Source of the DNA: Leptothrix cholodnii SP-6
GTDB taxonomy: Bacteria; Pseudomonadota; Gammaproteobacteria; Burkholderiales; Burkholderiaceae_C
Direction: 5' to 3'
Assembly: GCF_000019785.1 (NCBI RefSeq)
Contig: NC_010524.1
Span: 806,001 to 870,000 of the forward strand
Length of the DNA stretch: 64,000 nucleotides
The number at the start of each line of letters is the position of its first letter. Within the stretch, counting starts at the first letter, position 1. Below the pieces are notes generated by a model. That model did no database searches, was not told the origin of the DNA, and saw nothing but the letters and a program-made list of their open reading frames with translations. The translations under genes and the position numbers were made by a program. Shown piece after piece: positions 11,481 to 22,121 of this stretch.

Positions 11481-12566
11481 ATGAATCCGAAGAACCGACT
11501 GATCGTCATCCTGCTGGCCGCCATCGCGCTGGTCGCGCTGCCGCTGTTCGCGGCCCAGTTCGGCCAGGGCTGGGTGCGCATCATGGCGCTGGCGCTGCTG
11601 TACGTGCTGCTGGCGCTGGGCCTGAACATCGTGGTGGGCTACGCCGGCCTGCTCGACCTGGGCTATGTGGCCTTCTACGCGCTGGGCGCCTACATGTACG
11701 CGCTGGTGGCGTCGCCGCACCTGAGCCTCAACTTCGAATCGGTGCGTGCGGCCTTCCCGACCGGCATGCATTACCCGATCTGGCTCGTGATCCCCGCGGC
11801 GGCCTGCGTCGCCGCGGTGGCCGGCATGGTGCTGGGTGCGCCGACGCTCAAGCTGCGCGGCGACTACCTGGCGATCGTCACGCTGGGTTTCGGCGAAATC
11901 ATCCGCGTGTTCATGAACAACCTCGAGCACCCGGTCAACATCACCAACGGGCCGCGCGGCATCAGCCAGATCGACTCGATGAACCTGTTCGGCTTCAGCT
12001 TCGGCAAGCCCTACGACCTGTTCGGTTTCGTCATCCCGTCGGTGGCGCTGTACTACTACCTGTTCCTGGTGCTGGTGGTGGGCAGCGTGGTGATCTGCCA
12101 CAACCTCGAGAACTCGCGCATCGGCCGTGCCTGGATGGCGATCCGCGAGGACGAGACCGCCGCCAAGGCGATGGGCCTGAACACCCGCAACCTCAAGCTG
12201 CTGGCGTTCGGCATGGGCGCCACCTTCGGCGGTGTGTCGGGCTCGATGTTCGCGGCCTTCCAGGGCTTCATCTCGCCCGAGTCGTTCACGCTGATGGAGT
12301 CGGTGATGATCGTCGCGATGGTCGTGCTGGGTGGCATCGGCCACATCCCCGGCGTGATCCTGGGTGCGCTGCTGCTGGCGGCCCTGCCCGAGGTGCTGCG
12401 CTACGTGGCCGGCGACGTGCAGTCGATGACCGGCGGGCGGCTCGACGCCGCCATCCTGCGCCAGCTGCTGATCGCCTCGGCCATGATCGTGATCATGCTG
12501 TTGCGCCCGCGCGGCCTGTGGCCTTCGCCCGAGCATGGCAAGGCGGCCCCCGTGGCCGTGAAATGA
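11481..12566 (+). CDS. livM: Branched-chain amino-acid ABC transporter permease LivM
   Basis: 361 residues. Multiple membrane helices, with the LivM hallmarks ALGLNIVVGYAGLLDLGYVA near residues 45-65 and the EAA-like loop RIGRAWMAIREDETAAKAMG. Pairs with LivH to form the transmembrane pore. Start ATG 11481 (MNPKNRLIV); the frame is open a little upstream inside the livH end but has no ribosome-binding site there. 10 bp before livG. Confidence 0.93.
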   Translation: MNPKNRLIVILLAAIALVALPLFAAQFGQGWVRIMALALLYVLLALGLNIVVGYAGLLDLGYVAFYALGAYMYALVASPHLSLNFESVRAAFPTGMHYPIWLVIPAAACVAAVAGMVLGAPTLKLRGDYLAIVTLGFGEIIRVFMNNLEHPVNITNGPRGISQIDSMNLFGFSFGKPYDLFGFVIPSVALYYYLFLVLVVGSVVICHNLENSRIGRAWMAIREDETAAKAMGLNTRNLKLLAFGMGATFGGVSGSMFAAFQGFISPESFTLMESVMIVAMVVLGGIGHIPGVILGALLLAALPEVLRYVAGDVQSMTGGRLDAAILRQLLIASAMIVIMLLRPRGLWPSPEHGKAAPVAVK

Positions 12567-12576
12567 GGAGCGCGAC

Positions 12577-13353
12577 ATGACTGACACCGTTCTCGAAGTC
12601 AAAGGCGTTTCCAAGCGCTTCGGCGGCCTGCAGGCCCTCAGCGACGTGGGCATCACGATCCGCAAGGGTCAGGTCTACGGTCTGATCGGCCCCAACGGCG
12701 CCGGCAAGACCACCTTCTTCAACGTCATCACCGGCCTCTACACGCCCGACGGCGGCAGCTTCGAACTCGGCGGCGCGCCCTACAAGCCGACCGCGGTGCA
12801 CCAGGTGGCGGCGGCGGGCATCGCCCGCACCTTCCAGAACATCCGGCTGTTCCCCGAGATGACGGCGCTGGAGAACGTCATGGTCGGCCGCCACGTGCGC
12901 ACGTCGTCGGGGCTGATCGGCGCGATCTTCCGCACCGCCGGCTTCAAGGCCGAAGAGGCCGCGATCGCGCAGCGCGCGCAGGAGCTGCTCGACTACGTCG
13001 GCATCGGCAAGTACGCCGACTTCAAGTCGCGCACGCTCAGCTACGGCGACCAGCGCCGGCTCGAGATCGCACGCGCACTCGCCACCGACCCGAAGCTGAT
13101 CGCGCTCGACGAGCCCGCCGCCGGCATGAACGCGACCGAGAAGGTCGTGCTGCGCGAGCTGATCGACCGCATCCGCCGCGATGGCCGCACGATCCTGATC
13201 ATCGAGCACGACGTCAAGCTGATCATGGGCCTGTGCGACCGCGTGACGGTGCTCGACTACGGCAAGCAGATCGCCGAAGGCACGCCGGCCGAGGTGCAGC
13301 GCAACGACAAGGTGATCGAGGCCTACCTGGGCGCCGGTCACAAAGCCCATTGA
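12577..13353 (+). CDS. livG: Branched-chain amino-acid ABC transporter ATP-binding protein LivG
   Basis: 258 residues, cytoplasmic ATPase subunit. Walker A is GPNGAGKTTFFN, the Q-loop region is GIARTFQNIRLF (typical of LivG), the signature region is LSYGDQRRLEIARAL (LSYGD replaces LSGGQ, normal for LivG), Walker B is LIALDEPAAGMN, and the H-loop is IIEHDVKLIM. Ribosome-binding site GAGGAG just upstream. Third gene of the liv operon. Confidence 0.94.
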   Translation: MTDTVLEVKGVSKRFGGLQALSDVGITIRKGQVYGLIGPNGAGKTTFFNVITGLYTPDGGSFELGGAPYKPTAVHQVAAAGIARTFQNIRLFPEMTALENVMVGRHVRTSSGLIGAIFRTAGFKAEEAAIAQRAQELLDYVGIGKYADFKSRTLSYGDQRRLEIARALATDPKLIALDEPAAGMNATEKVVLRELIDRIRRDGRTILIIEHDVKLIMGLCDRVTVLDYGKQIAEGTPAEVQRNDKVIEAYLGAGHKAH

Positions 13354-13367
13354 AAGCAGAGCAGACC

Positions 13368-14093
<726 letters not shown>

Positions 14094-14132
14094 CGAGCGA
14101 GTCACTCGCCGCAGTGACATGCGCTGAACGAA

Positions 14133-14160
14133 AAAACGCCGACTCGAGAGTCGGCGTTTT
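14133..14160. terminator. Bidirectional terminator between livF and ppc
   Basis: A perfect 28-bp palindrome with arms AAAACGCCGACT and AGTCGGCGTTTT around CGAG. The A run before and the T run after make it work in both directions, for the converging livF and ppc transcripts. Confidence 0.85.
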
Positions 14161-14187
14161 GCTTGGCGTGAGCGCTTCGGCGCCCGG

Positions 14188-17040
14188 TCAGCCAGTATTG
14201 CGCAGTCCCGCCGCCACGCCATTGATCGAGATGTGGATGCCGCGCTGCAGCCGCTCGTTGGCCGGGTCGCCTTCCTTGCGCTGGCGATAACGCCGCATCA
14301 GCTCGACCTGCAGGTGGTTCAGCGGGTCGAGGTAGGGCAGGCGGTGTTCGATCGAACGCGCCAGGCTCGGGTTGCTGGCCAGGCGGTTCTTCTCGCCGGT
14401 GATCTGGGTCAGCGCCTGATCGGTCAGCGCCCATTCGGCCTCGATCGCCGCGAAGATCTTCTTGCCGAGCTTCTTGTCCTCGCTCAGGTCGACATAACGC
14501 GCGGCGATGCGCAGGTCGGTCTTGGCCAGCACCATGTCCAGATTCGACATCAGCGTGCGGAAGAACGGCCACTGCTTGAACATGCGCTGCAGCAGCGTCA
14601 GCCGGCTCTTGCGCTTGTCTTCGCCCTGGGCGCTCAGGAAGGCCTCGATCGCCGAGCCGAAGCCGCACCAGCCCGGCAGCGCCACGCGGCACTGGCCCCA
14701 GCTGAAGCCCCAGGGGATCGCCCGCAGGTCCTCGATCGCGCGGGTGGCCTTGCGCGAGGCCGGGCGCGAGCCGATGTTGAGCTCGGCGATCTCGCGGATC
14801 GGCGTGGTGCTGAAGAAGTAGTCGGTGAAACCGTCGGTCTCGTAGACCAGCTTGCGGTAGGCCGCCATGCTGGCGTCGGAGATCTCGGCCGCCGCCGCGA
14901 GAAAGCCCTTCGGCGCGCTCTGCGTCGGGTGCAGCAGCGTCGCTTCGAGCGTGGCCGCGACCAGCGTCTCGAGGTTGCGCAGGCCGATCTCGGGGTGTGA
15001 ATACTTGGACGCGATCACCTCGCCCTGTTCGGTCAGGCGGATCTGGCCGTTCACGGTGCCCGGCGGCTGCGCCAGGATGGCCTGGTAGCTCGGGCCGCCG
15101 CCGCGGCCGACGGTGCCGCCGCGGCCGTGGAACAGCCGCAGCGTGATGCCGTCGCTGCGGCCCAGGGCCTCGAACAGCTCGACCAGCGCCAGCTCGGCGT
15201 CGTAGAGCTCCCAGTTGCTGGTGAAGAAGCCGCCGTCCTTGTTGCTGTCGCTGTAGCCCAGCATGATGTCCTGCTCGCCACCCGAGCGCACGATCATCTG
15301 CTTGATGCCGGGCAGGGCGTAGAAGGCACGCATGATCGGCGCGGCATTGCGCAGGTCGCCGATGGTCTCGAACAGCGGCACCACGATCAGCGCGTTGGTC
15401 GCGTCGGCGTCGAGCGCGCCGACCAGCAGGCCGGCTTCCTTCTGCAGCAGCAGCACCTCGAGCAGGTCGGACACATCCTCGGTGTGCGAGATGATGTAGT
15501 GGCGGATCGCCGCGCGGCCGTACTGCGCCAGCATCGTGCGCGCGGTCTCGAAGATCGCCAGTTCGCCGACGGTGTGCTCCGAATACTCGGCGCCGATCAC
15601 GCGCAGCGGCCGGGTCTCGTTGAGCAGGCGCATCAGCAGTTCGCGGCGTGCGCCCTCGTCGAGCGCGCTGTAGTCGGCCTCGACGCGTGCGCAGGCCAGC
15701 AGCTCGGCCACCACCGCTTCGTGCTTGTCGGAGCTCTGGCGCAGGTCGACCGTGGCGAGGTGGAAACCGAACACCTGCACCGCCCGCATCAGCGGCGCCA
15801 GGCGCGGCGCAATCAGCGCCTGCGCGTGGTGGAACTTCAGCGAGGTCTCGATCACCTGCAGGTCGGCCAGCAGCTGGCCGGCGTCGGTGTACGGGTTCTG
15901 CGGCGGCACGGCGTGGCGCAGCGCTTCGGTGCCGGTGAAGGCGTGCAGGGTCGCGGCCAGGCGCGCGTACATGCCGATCAGCACGCGCCGGTAGGGCTCG
16001 TCCTCGCGGTGCGAGCTCTGGTCCGGTGACGCCGCGGCCAGCGCCTGCATCTCGGGCGTGACGGGTGCGAGCATCTGCGACATCGACAGCTCGGCGCCGA
16101 GCGCGTGCACCTCGGTCAGGTAGTGGCGCAGCACGGTCTCGCTCTGGCGCGACAGCGCGAGCTTGAGGGTGTCGGCGGTCACGAACGGATTGCCGTCGCG
16201 GTCGCCGCCGATCCAGTTGCCCATGCGGAAGAAGTTGCCGATGTCGTGGCCCGGCAGCGCCTGCTCGACCGCGCGGTACATGCGCGGGATCTGGCGCAGG
16301 AAGGTGCTGCGGTAGTAGCTCAGCGCGTTCTCGATCTCGTCGGCCACCGTGAGCTTGGTGTAGCGCAGCATGCGCGTCTGCCACAGCTGCGTGACGCGGG
16401 CGCGCAGCAGCGCCTCGTTGTCGGCGCGCTGGCCGGCGGTGTGCAGGTCGTCGCGCTCGCCGATCAGCTCGGCCACGGCGCGCTCGGCGTCGAGGATGCT
16501 CTTGCGCTGCACCTCGGTCGGGTGCGCGGTCAGCACCGGCGAGATGTAGGCGTGGGCCAGGGACTTGGCGATGTCGGCGGCGCGGATGTCGGCTTCGGCC
16601 AGGCGGTCGAAGGTCATCGCCAGCGAGCCTTCCTGCAGGTTGCCGGCGCGCTCGTGGACCTGCCGACGGCGCACGTGGTGGCGGTCTTCGGCGATGTTGG
16701 CCAGGTGCGAGAAGTAGCTGAAGGCGCGGATCACGCTGACGGTCTGGTCGACCGTCAGGTTCTTGAGCAGCCGGTCGAAGGTCTTGCCGGCGTTGGCGTC
16801 CTGCTTGAAGCGGTAGGCCACCGAGAGCTGGCGCACCCGCTCGATCAGGTCGAAGGCGTCCTGGCCTTCCTGCTCGCGGATCACGTCGCCGAGGATGCGA
16901 CCGAGCAGACGGATGTCGTCCATCAGCGGCCGGTTCTTCTCGGCCGCGTCGTCGCTGCGGCGTTGCGGGGTTTCAGGGCTGCGGCGTGCGGCGGACTTCT
17001 TGGCGGCAGGGCTGCGGGGGCGGGAGGCGGCGCTCGGCAT
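14188..17040 (-). CDS. ppc: Phosphoenolpyruvate carboxylase
   Basis: 950 residues. Adds bicarbonate to PEP to give oxaloacetate, refilling the TCA cycle. The first catalytic signature is [13 protein letters not shown], the second is [18 protein letters not shown], the substrate loop is [18 protein letters not shown], and the C-terminus ends in RNTG, close to the usual QNTG that reaches the active site. The N-terminal 40 residues are Arg/Ala/Ser-rich and unlike the family, so translation might begin at an internal codon (for example MDDIRLLG). Transcribed divergently from hemC. Confidence 0.97.
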   Translation of the reverse strand: MPSAASRPRSPAAKKSAARRSPETPQRRSDDAAEKNRPLMDDIRLLGRILGDVIREQEGQDAFDLIERVRQLSVAYRFKQDANAGKTFDRLLKNLTVDQTVSVIRAFSYFSHLANIAEDRHHVRRRQVHERAGNLQEGSLAMTFDRLAEADIRAADIAKSLAHAYISPVLTAHPTEVQRKSILDAERAVAELIGERDDLHTAGQRADNEALLRARVTQLWQTRMLRYTKLTVADEIENALSYYRSTFLRQIPRMYRAVEQALPGHDIGNFFRMGNWIGGDRDGNPFVTADTLKLALSRQSETVLRHYLTEVHALGAELSMSQMLAPVTPEMQALAAASPDQSSHREDEPYRRVLIGMYARLAATLHAFTGTEALRHAVPPQNPYTDAGQLLADLQVIETSLKFHHAQALIAPRLAPLMRAVQVFGFHLATVDLRQSSDKHEAVVAELLACARVEADYSALDEGARRELLMRLLNETRPLRVIGAEYSEHTVGELAIFETARTMLAQYGRAAIRHYIISHTEDVSDLLEVLLLQKEAGLLVGALDADATNALIVVPLFETIGDLRNAAPIMRAFYALPGIKQMIVRSGGEQDIMLGYSDSNKDGGFFTSNWELYDAELALVELFEALGRSDGITLRLFHGRGGTVGRGGGPSYQAILAQPPGTVNGQIRLTEQGEVIASKYSHPEIGLRNLETLVAATLEATLLHPTQSAPKGFLAAAAEISDASMAAYRKLVYETDGFTDYFFSTTPIREIAELNIGSRPASRKATRAIEDLRAIPWGFSWGQCRVALPGWCGFGSAIEAFLSAQGEDKRKSRLTLLQRMFKQWPFFRTLMSNLDMVLAKTDLRIAARYVDLSEDKKLGKKIFAAIEAEWALTDQALTQITGEKNRLASNPSLARSIEHRLPYLDPLNHLQVELMRRYRQRKEGDPANERLQRGIHISINGVAAGLRNTG

Positions 17041-17177
17041 TGAAACCTCTATGTGGTGAGATCGGTAACAAAGTTACGGGCGCGATGGTATCACTGGCCC
17101 TTCGCGGAACTCAGCAAGATCAAGGCCACGATCGGCGCCTCGCTCGCCGGCACTCGCGCATGCGGGACAATGCGGGC

Positions 17178-18128
17178 ATGAGCACCTTGCCCCAGCCCTG
17201 CATCATCGCCACCCGCGAAAGCCGCCTCGCCCTCTGGCAGGCCGAACATGTCCGTGACCTGCTGCAACGCCGCCACGGCGCGGTGGTCGAGCTGCTCGGC
17301 ATGACGACCCGCGGCGACCAGATCCTCGACCGCGCCCTGTCCAAGGTCGGCGGCAAGGGGCTGTTCGTCAAGGAGCTGGAAGTCGCGCTCGAAGAAGACC
17401 GCGCCCAGCTCGCCGTGCATTCGCTCAAGGACGTGCCGATGGAGCTGCCCGAGGGTTTCGTGCTGGCCGCCGTGCTGGAGCGCGAAGACCCGCGCGATGC
17501 CTGGGTCTCGAACCACTACGACGACGTCGCCAGCCTGCCGCAGGGCGCGCGCGTCGGCACCTCGAGCCTGCGCCGCATCGTGCAGCTGAAGGCGGTGCGC
17601 CCCGACCTCGAGATCCACGCGCTGCGCGGCAACCTCGACACCCGGCTGCGCAAGCTCGACGAAGGCCTGTACGACGGCATCGTGCTGGCCGCGGCCGGGC
17701 TCAAGCGGCTCGGCCTGGCGCAGCGCATCCGTAGCGTCATCGATCCGGCCGTGATGCTGCCGGCCGCCGGCCAGGGCGCGCTCGGCATCGAGGTGCGCGC
17801 CGATGCGTCGGCGTTGCGCGAGGCGCTGGCCGCCATGACCGACGCACCGACCTGGCTCGCGGTGCATGCCGAACGGGCGGTCTCGCGTGCACTGGGCGGC
17901 AGCTGCAGCATGCCGCTGGCGGCGTTCGCGCAGTGGCAGGGCGCGCAGCTTCATCTCGAGGCGCGTCTCGGCCATCCGGAAGACGCCAGCGTGGCGCTGA
18001 TCGTGGCGAGCGCCGAGGCTGCCGTCACCGACACCGCCGGCGCCGAGGCGCTCGGCCTGGCGGTGGTGGCGCGTCTGCGTGCCGGCGGTGGCGAGGCCTT
18101 GCTGGCGGCGCTGCCGGTGGCGTCCTGA
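17178..18128 (+). CDS. hemC: Porphobilinogen deaminase (hydroxymethylbilane synthase)
   Basis: 316 residues from the ATG at 17178 ([20 protein letters not shown]). Polymerises four porphobilinogens into hydroxymethylbilane. The N-terminal [12 protein letters not shown], the catalytic-Asp loop [12 protein letters not shown], the Arg-rich substrate region [13 protein letters not shown] and the cofactor-binding cysteine in [12 protein letters not shown] are all present. First gene of a hemC-hemD-hemX-hemY run, the usual betaproteobacterial order; 16 bp to hemD. Confidence 0.97.
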   Translation: MSTLPQPCIIATRESRLALWQAEHVRDLLQRRHGAVVELLGMTTRGDQILDRALSKVGGKGLFVKELEVALEEDRAQLAVHSLKDVPMELPEGFVLAAVLEREDPRDAWVSNHYDDVASLPQGARVGTSSLRRIVQLKAVRPDLEIHALRGNLDTRLRKLDEGLYDGIVLAAAGLKRLGLAQRIRSVIDPAVMLPAAGQGALGIEVRADASALREALAAMTDAPTWLAVHAERAVSRALGGSCSMPLAAFAQWQGAQLHLEARLGHPEDASVALIVASAEAAVTDTAGAEALGLAVVARLRAGGGEALLAALPVAS

Positions 18129-18144
18129 TCCACAGGCTCACGAC

Positions 18145-18948
18145 ATGAGCCACCCTGGCGCGGCGCCGTTGCGGCAGCTGCTCGTCACCCGTCCGCAGCC
18201 GCAGGCCGACGAATGGGTCGAGCGCCTGCGCGGCCTGGGCCAGCCGGCCTGCGCCGCGCCGCTGATGGTGATCGAGCCGGTGGCCGCGTTTGCCGCCGCG
18301 GTGCAGGCCGCCTGGCAGCGCCTGGCCGACTGCCGGATGGTGATGTTCGTCAGCCCGAACGCGGTGCTGCAGTTCTTCGCCCAGCGCCCTGCCGGCCTGC
18401 CGTGGCCGACCGACACGCTCGCGGCTGCGACCGGGCCGGGCACCGTCGCGGCGCTGCAGTCGAAAGGTGTGGCTGCGGCGCAGATCGTCGCCCCGGCCGC
18501 CGACGCCGATCAGTTCGACGCCGAGACGCTCTGGCTGCAGCGCCTCGAATCGCAGACCTGGGCCGGCCGACAGGTGCTGATCGTGCGCGGCGAGGACGGC
18601 CGCGACTGGCTCGCCAGCACGCTGCGCCACCACGGTGCCCAGGTCGATCTGCTGGCCGCCTACCGACGCACCGCGCCGGCTTGGTCGGGTGAATTGCTCG
18701 ACCTGCTGCAGCGGGTGCGGCAGCGGCCGCAGGATTACGCCTGGCTGTTCAGCAGTTCGCAGGCGATCGGGCATCTGGCGGCGTTCATGCAGACCGCACC
18801 GCAGGCCTGGCGCGCCTTGCATGACGTGCCAGCGGTGGCCACCCACCTGCGCATCGCGCAGACCGCGACATCGCTCGGCTGGCGCACGGTGCTGCCGCTG
18901 ACACCCGATGCGGCACTGATTGCCGCGTCGATGCAGACGCTCGATTGA
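18145..18948 (+). CDS. hemD: Uroporphyrinogen-III synthase
   Basis: 267 residues. Cyclises hydroxymethylbilane with inversion of ring D. The sequence is poorly conserved as is normal for HemD, but shows the N-terminal LLVTRPQPQADEWVERL, the MFVSPNAVLQFF segment, VLIVRGEDGRDWLASTL at the domain crossover, LLAAYRRTAP, and a C-terminal TAQTATSLGWRTVL-like region. Position between hemC and hemX settles the call. Confidence 0.92.
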   Translation: MSHPGAAPLRQLLVTRPQPQADEWVERLRGLGQPACAAPLMVIEPVAAFAAAVQAAWQRLADCRMVMFVSPNAVLQFFAQRPAGLPWPTDTLAAATGPGTVAALQSKGVAAAQIVAPAADADQFDAETLWLQRLESQTWAGRQVLIVRGEDGRDWLASTLRHHGAQVDLLAAYRRTAPAWSGELLDLLQRVRQRPQDYAWLFSSSQAIGHLAAFMQTAPQAWRALHDVPAVATHLRIAQTATSLGWRTVLPLTPDAALIAASMQTLD

Positions 18949-19051
18949 GCGGCCTTGCTGCGCCGTCCGCCCCGGCCCGGATGTGCACTCCGGCACGAAG
19001 GGCCGTCTATACAATGGCTGCGCGGCTTTTCAGTCCCGGCCCACCCCCACC

Positions 19052-20242
19052 GTGAACCAAGACACCACTCCTGCAGGCGACGCAGCGCCACCCCCCGTCG
19101 CAGCACCCGACTTGCCGCCTCCACCACCCGCGCCTGCCATGGCAAGCACCGCTGCAGCAGGCGCTCGCGCGCCGGCCATGCTGGTGATGGCGCTGGTGGC
19201 GGTGGTCCTGGCCGCAACGGCGGTCTGGATGACCTGGGACACCCGCACCCAGCTGCACAGCCTCGAACAGGAACTGGTGCGGCGCCAGCAGGGCAGCGCC
19301 GACCAGTCTGCCGAAGCCCTCGTGCTCGCCAGGCAGGCGCAGGAAGTCTCGCGCGACAGCGCCGCCAAGGCGGCCCTGCTCGAAGCCCGGCTGGCCGAGG
19401 TCGCCCTGCAGCGCGGCCAGCTCGACGACCTGATCCAGTCGCTGTCGCGCTCGCGTGACGAAAATGTCGTCGCCGACATCGAAGCAGCCATCCGCGTCGC
19501 CATGCAGCAGAGCGCCCTGACCGGCAGCGCCGAGCCGCTGGTGGTTGCCCTGCGTTCGGCCGACGACCGCCTGGCGCGCATCAACCAGCCGCGCCTGGAG
19601 CGCCTGCGTCGCGCCATCGCGAGCGATCTCGACCGGGTGCGCTCCGTCGGCGTGCCCGACATCGGCGCGCTGCTGATCAAGATCGACGAGGTGGTGCGGC
19701 TGGCCGACGAGCTGCCGCTGGTGTCCGAGGCGGCCATCACCGGGCGCCACGCGGGCGAGGCGCGGGCCATCCCGGCGGGCACGGCGTCGGCGCCCGTCGC
19801 AAGTGCCACCGTGCCACGCAAGGGCAGCGCAGCCAGCGCACAGGCCGCATCCGCCGGTGCCTCGTCGCCGGTCTGGATGCTGGCCTGGTCGCGTCCGTTC
19901 GACGAGATCTGGAGCGAGTTGCGCAGCCTCCTGCGTGTCACGCGCATCGAGCGTCCCGAGGCCATGCTGATCGCGCCCGAGCAGGGTTTCCTGCTGCGCG
20001 AGAACCTCAAGCTGCGCCTGCTCAACGCCCGGCTGTCGGTGCTGTCGCGCCAGCTCGATGCCGCCAGTGCCGACCTGCAGAGCGCCCAGCAGGCGATCAA
20101 CCGCTACTTCGACGCCAGTTCGCGCAAGACCCAGGTGGCCGTCGAACTGCTGCGCCAGATCGCCCAGCAGAGCCGTCTGATCGGTGTACCCAAGCCCGAC
20201 GAAACCCTGGTGGCCACGGCCGCCGCGGTGGCCGGGCGCTGA
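19052..20242 (+). CDS. hemX: HemX-type protein (uroporphyrinogen-III C-methyltransferase-like)
   Basis: 396 residues from a GTG at 19052; an alternative is the ATG at 19139. Cytoplasmic Pro/Ala-rich N-terminus, one membrane helix at about residues 46-65 (MLVMALVAVVLAATAVWM), then a long periplasmic coiled-coil region (HSLEQELVRRQQ onwards) and an alpha-helical C-terminal domain (VWMLAWSRPFDEIWSELRSL; LLRENLKLRLLNARLSVL). Despite the enzyme-like family name, it has no SAM-methyltransferase motifs and is probably a membrane partner of heme synthesis. 12 bp before hemY. Confidence 0.88.
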   Translation: MNQDTTPAGDAAPPPVAAPDLPPPPPAPAMASTAAAGARAPAMLVMALVAVVLAATAVWMTWDTRTQLHSLEQELVRRQQGSADQSAEALVLARQAQEVSRDSAAKAALLEARLAEVALQRGQLDDLIQSLSRSRDENVVADIEAAIRVAMQQSALTGSAEPLVVALRSADDRLARINQPRLERLRRAIASDLDRVRSVGVPDIGALLIKIDEVVRLADELPLVSEAAITGRHAGEARAIPAGTASAPVASATVPRKGSAASAQAASAGASSPVWMLAWSRPFDEIWSELRSLLRVTRIERPEAMLIAPEQGFLLRENLKLRLLNARLSVLSRQLDAASADLQSAQQAINRYFDASSRKTQVAVELLRQIAQQSRLIGVPKPDETLVATAAAVAGR

Positions 20243-20254
20243 GGAGTGTTCGGC

Positions 20255-21502
20255 ATGCGTTGGGTCGTCTGGCTGTTGCTGCTGTCCGTCGTCGCCGTGC
20301 TGGCGGCGAGCACCCTGGGTGCGAACGACGGCGTGGTATCGATCTACTGGTCGCCCTGGCGCGTCGACCTGTCCCTGAACTTCTTCGTGCTGCTGCTGCT
20401 GGCCAGCGGCGCGGCGGTCTACATCGCCGTCGGTTCGATCAACCGCCTCGTCGGCCTGCCCGAGCGGGCTCGCCTGTGGCGCCTGCAGCGGCGTGAACGG
20501 GCCGCCCAGATGGCGCTGCGCGAGTCGCTGGGCCTGCTGTTCTCGGGCCGCTACAGCCGCGCCCACAAGGCCGCCCAGCGCGCCCTCGAGATCCGTGCGC
20601 TGACCACCGAACTCACCGCCGATGTCGAGTTCGGCGCGCTCGCCCACCTGCTTGCCGCCAGCAGCCTGCATCGCCTGCAGGACCGCACGCGGCGCGACGA
20701 ACAGCTCGGCCGCGCGCTCGGCATGCTCGGTGCGCCGGCCCTGCCGACGCCGGTGGCCGAAGGTGCGCGCCTGCTGGCCACGGAATGGGCGATCGACGAC
20801 CGCGATCCCGACCGCGCTTTCGAGCAGCTCGCCCAGCTGCCGGCCGGCGTGGCGCGCCGCACCCAGGCCCTGCGCCTGCGCCTGCAGGCCGCGCGCCTGT
20901 CACGCCAGCCGCTCGAGGCCCTCAAGACCGCGCGCCTGCTGGCCAAGCACCAGGGCTTTGCCCCGGTGGCGGCACACGGCATCCTGCGCTCGCTGGCCAT
21001 CGAGGTGCTCGACACCGCCCGTGACGCCGATCAGCTGCGCCGCATCTGGCTGCAGCTCGATCCGGCCGACCGGCGCGATCCGGTCGTCACCGCGCGCGCG
21101 GCCAGCCTGGCGGCCGAACTCGATGCGGTGACCGATGGCCGTGGCTGGCTGCGCCCGCACTGGGAGCACATCCACCAGCTCGGCGAACGCGAGCGTGCCG
21201 CCGTGTTGCGGGCCTTTGTCGATGTGTTGCCCGGCCTGCCGGCCGACTGGCTGCCGCTGCTCGAAGATGCCGTGGCGGCCCAGCCGCAGGATGCACCGCT
21301 CGCCTACGCTGCTGGCCGCGCGATGGCCGAACGTCAGCTCTGGGGCCGCGCGCGCCGCCTGCTGGAGGTGGCTGCCTCCAACGCTTCGGCCGAACTCGGC
21401 CTGCGTCAGGACGCCTGGCGCTGGCTTGGCCAGATCGCCGATCAGGAGGGCGACGAAGACCAGGCACAACGTTGTTATCGAAAAGCTGCGAATGCCACTT
21501 GA
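20255..21502 (+). CDS. hemY: HemY-type heme biosynthesis membrane protein
   Basis: 415 residues from the ATG at 20255, placed 8 bp after a GAGGAG site (a GTG at 20246 is in the same frame). Two N-terminal membrane helices (about 2-22 and 43-65) surround a short loop, followed by the HemY_N region with SGRYSRAHKAAQRAL and a series of TPR repeats. This is the proteobacterial HemY with TPRs, not the protoporphyrinogen oxidase also called HemY. Last gene of the hem operon; its stop overlaps the -35 of the tRNA promoter. Confidence 0.9.
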   Translation: MRWVVWLLLLSVVAVLAASTLGANDGVVSIYWSPWRVDLSLNFFVLLLLASGAAVYIAVGSINRLVGLPERARLWRLQRRERAAQMALRESLGLLFSGRYSRAHKAAQRALEIRALTTELTADVEFGALAHLLAASSLHRLQDRTRRDEQLGRALGMLGAPALPTPVAEGARLLATEWAIDDRDPDRAFEQLAQLPAGVARRTQALRLRLQAARLSRQPLEALKTARLLAKHQGFAPVAAHGILRSLAIEVLDTARDADQLRRIWLQLDPADRRDPVVTARAASLAAELDAVTDGRGWLRPHWEHIHQLGERERAAVLRAFVDVLPGLPADWLPLLEDAVAAQPQDAPLAYAAGRAMAERQLWGRARRLLEVAASNASAELGLRQDAWRWLGQIADQEGDEDQAQRCYRKAANAT

Positions 21503-21528
21503 TTGTTTGAAAACAGACATGCTATAGT
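21499..21528 (+). promoter_or_regulatory. Candidate promoter of tRNA-Arg
   Basis: TTGATT at 21499-21504 and TATAGT at 21523-21528 are separated by 18 bp. The predicted start falls about 15 bp before the tRNA. It overlaps the last codons of hemY. Confidence 0.55.
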
Positions 21529-21550
21529 AGCGTTCTGCTTTGACAGCAAC

Positions 21551-21627
21551 GCGGCTGTAGCTCAGCTGGATAGAGTACTTGGCTACGAACCAAGGGGTCG
21601 TGGGTTCGATTCCTGCCAGCCGCACCA
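21551..21627 (+). tRNA. tRNA-Arg (anticodon ACG)
   Basis: A 77-nt cloverleaf. Acceptor arms GCGGCTG / CAGCCGC, D arm with AGCTCAGCTGGATAGAG, anticodon stem CTTGG / CCAAG around loop CTACGAA with ACG at 21585-21587, T arm with GGTTCGATTCC, and an encoded CCA at 21625-21627. ACG is read as ICG after deamination and decodes CGU/CGC/CGA. tRNA-Arg genes are common integration sites, and foreign DNA begins directly downstream. Confidence 0.97.
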
Positions 21628-21635
21628 TATAAATC

Positions 21636-21668
21636 AACGGGTTAGCCTTCACAAGAGGCTAACCCGTT
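21636..21668 (+). terminator. Terminator after tRNA-Arg
   Basis: A perfect inverted repeat AACGGGTTAGCCT / AGGCTAACCCGTT with a 7-nt loop, followed by TTGG. It lies 9 bp after the tRNA CCA. The stem is strong; the T tract is short. Confidence 0.7.
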
Positions 21669-22019
21669 TGGCTTTGTGGGCTCGGAATGCCGATTTCTGG
21701 CAACTCTCTGGCAAATTGGCAAACGCTTGCCGCTCAGATGGCAACTCCGCTGCCAGTACGTCCTGATTACGATCACGCCGTCGCGCGCTCGGCCTCGCCT
21801 GATACAGGTGCTGTTGGCGCCGACCGAAAACTGGCGTCCGGTCAAGACTGGGTGCGGTCGGTCAGGTTCGGCAGTTGAACGGCGGCCGAGACCGTAAGCG
21901 TTCATACGCCGGTCACTGCGGTCTATGACCGCTGCACCTTTCTGACCGGTCGCTCGTGCAATGCCGCCAGCGTGAGGGCCCTCGAACGACTCCTCCTGCC
22001 CGGGACGACCAGTCGGACC
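21669..22019. other. Non-coding left edge of the island
   Basis: 351 bp between the tRNA terminator and RIT element 1. No gene is supported. The words TGGCAA/TTGGCAA recur near 21698-21760 and could be recombinase-site debris. A 12-bp word CGAGACCGTAAG (near 21885) recurs near 31650, the left side of RIT element 2. Confidence 0.4.
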
Positions 22020-22053
22020 CGACCCCTATGCACATGACTCGACTATGCACAGG
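22020..22053 (+). repeat. Left terminal repeat of RIT element 1
   Basis: Contains CTATGCACA at about 22026 and again at 22043. Matches the reverse complement of 25480-25513 with a single mismatch (A/T in the spacer). Confidence 0.85.
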
Positions 22054-22121
22054 GGCCTCAAGATTGCAGGAGCCGGGCCCTGCAGCGACGAGGCATTCAG
22101 CCCGGCGTGTTCTGCGCATAG

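Noticed and set aside
19008..19015. TATACAAT as a promoter -10 for hemX
   Set aside because: No acceptable -35 at 16-18 bp upstream; the gene is closely linked to hemD and probably read from hemC.
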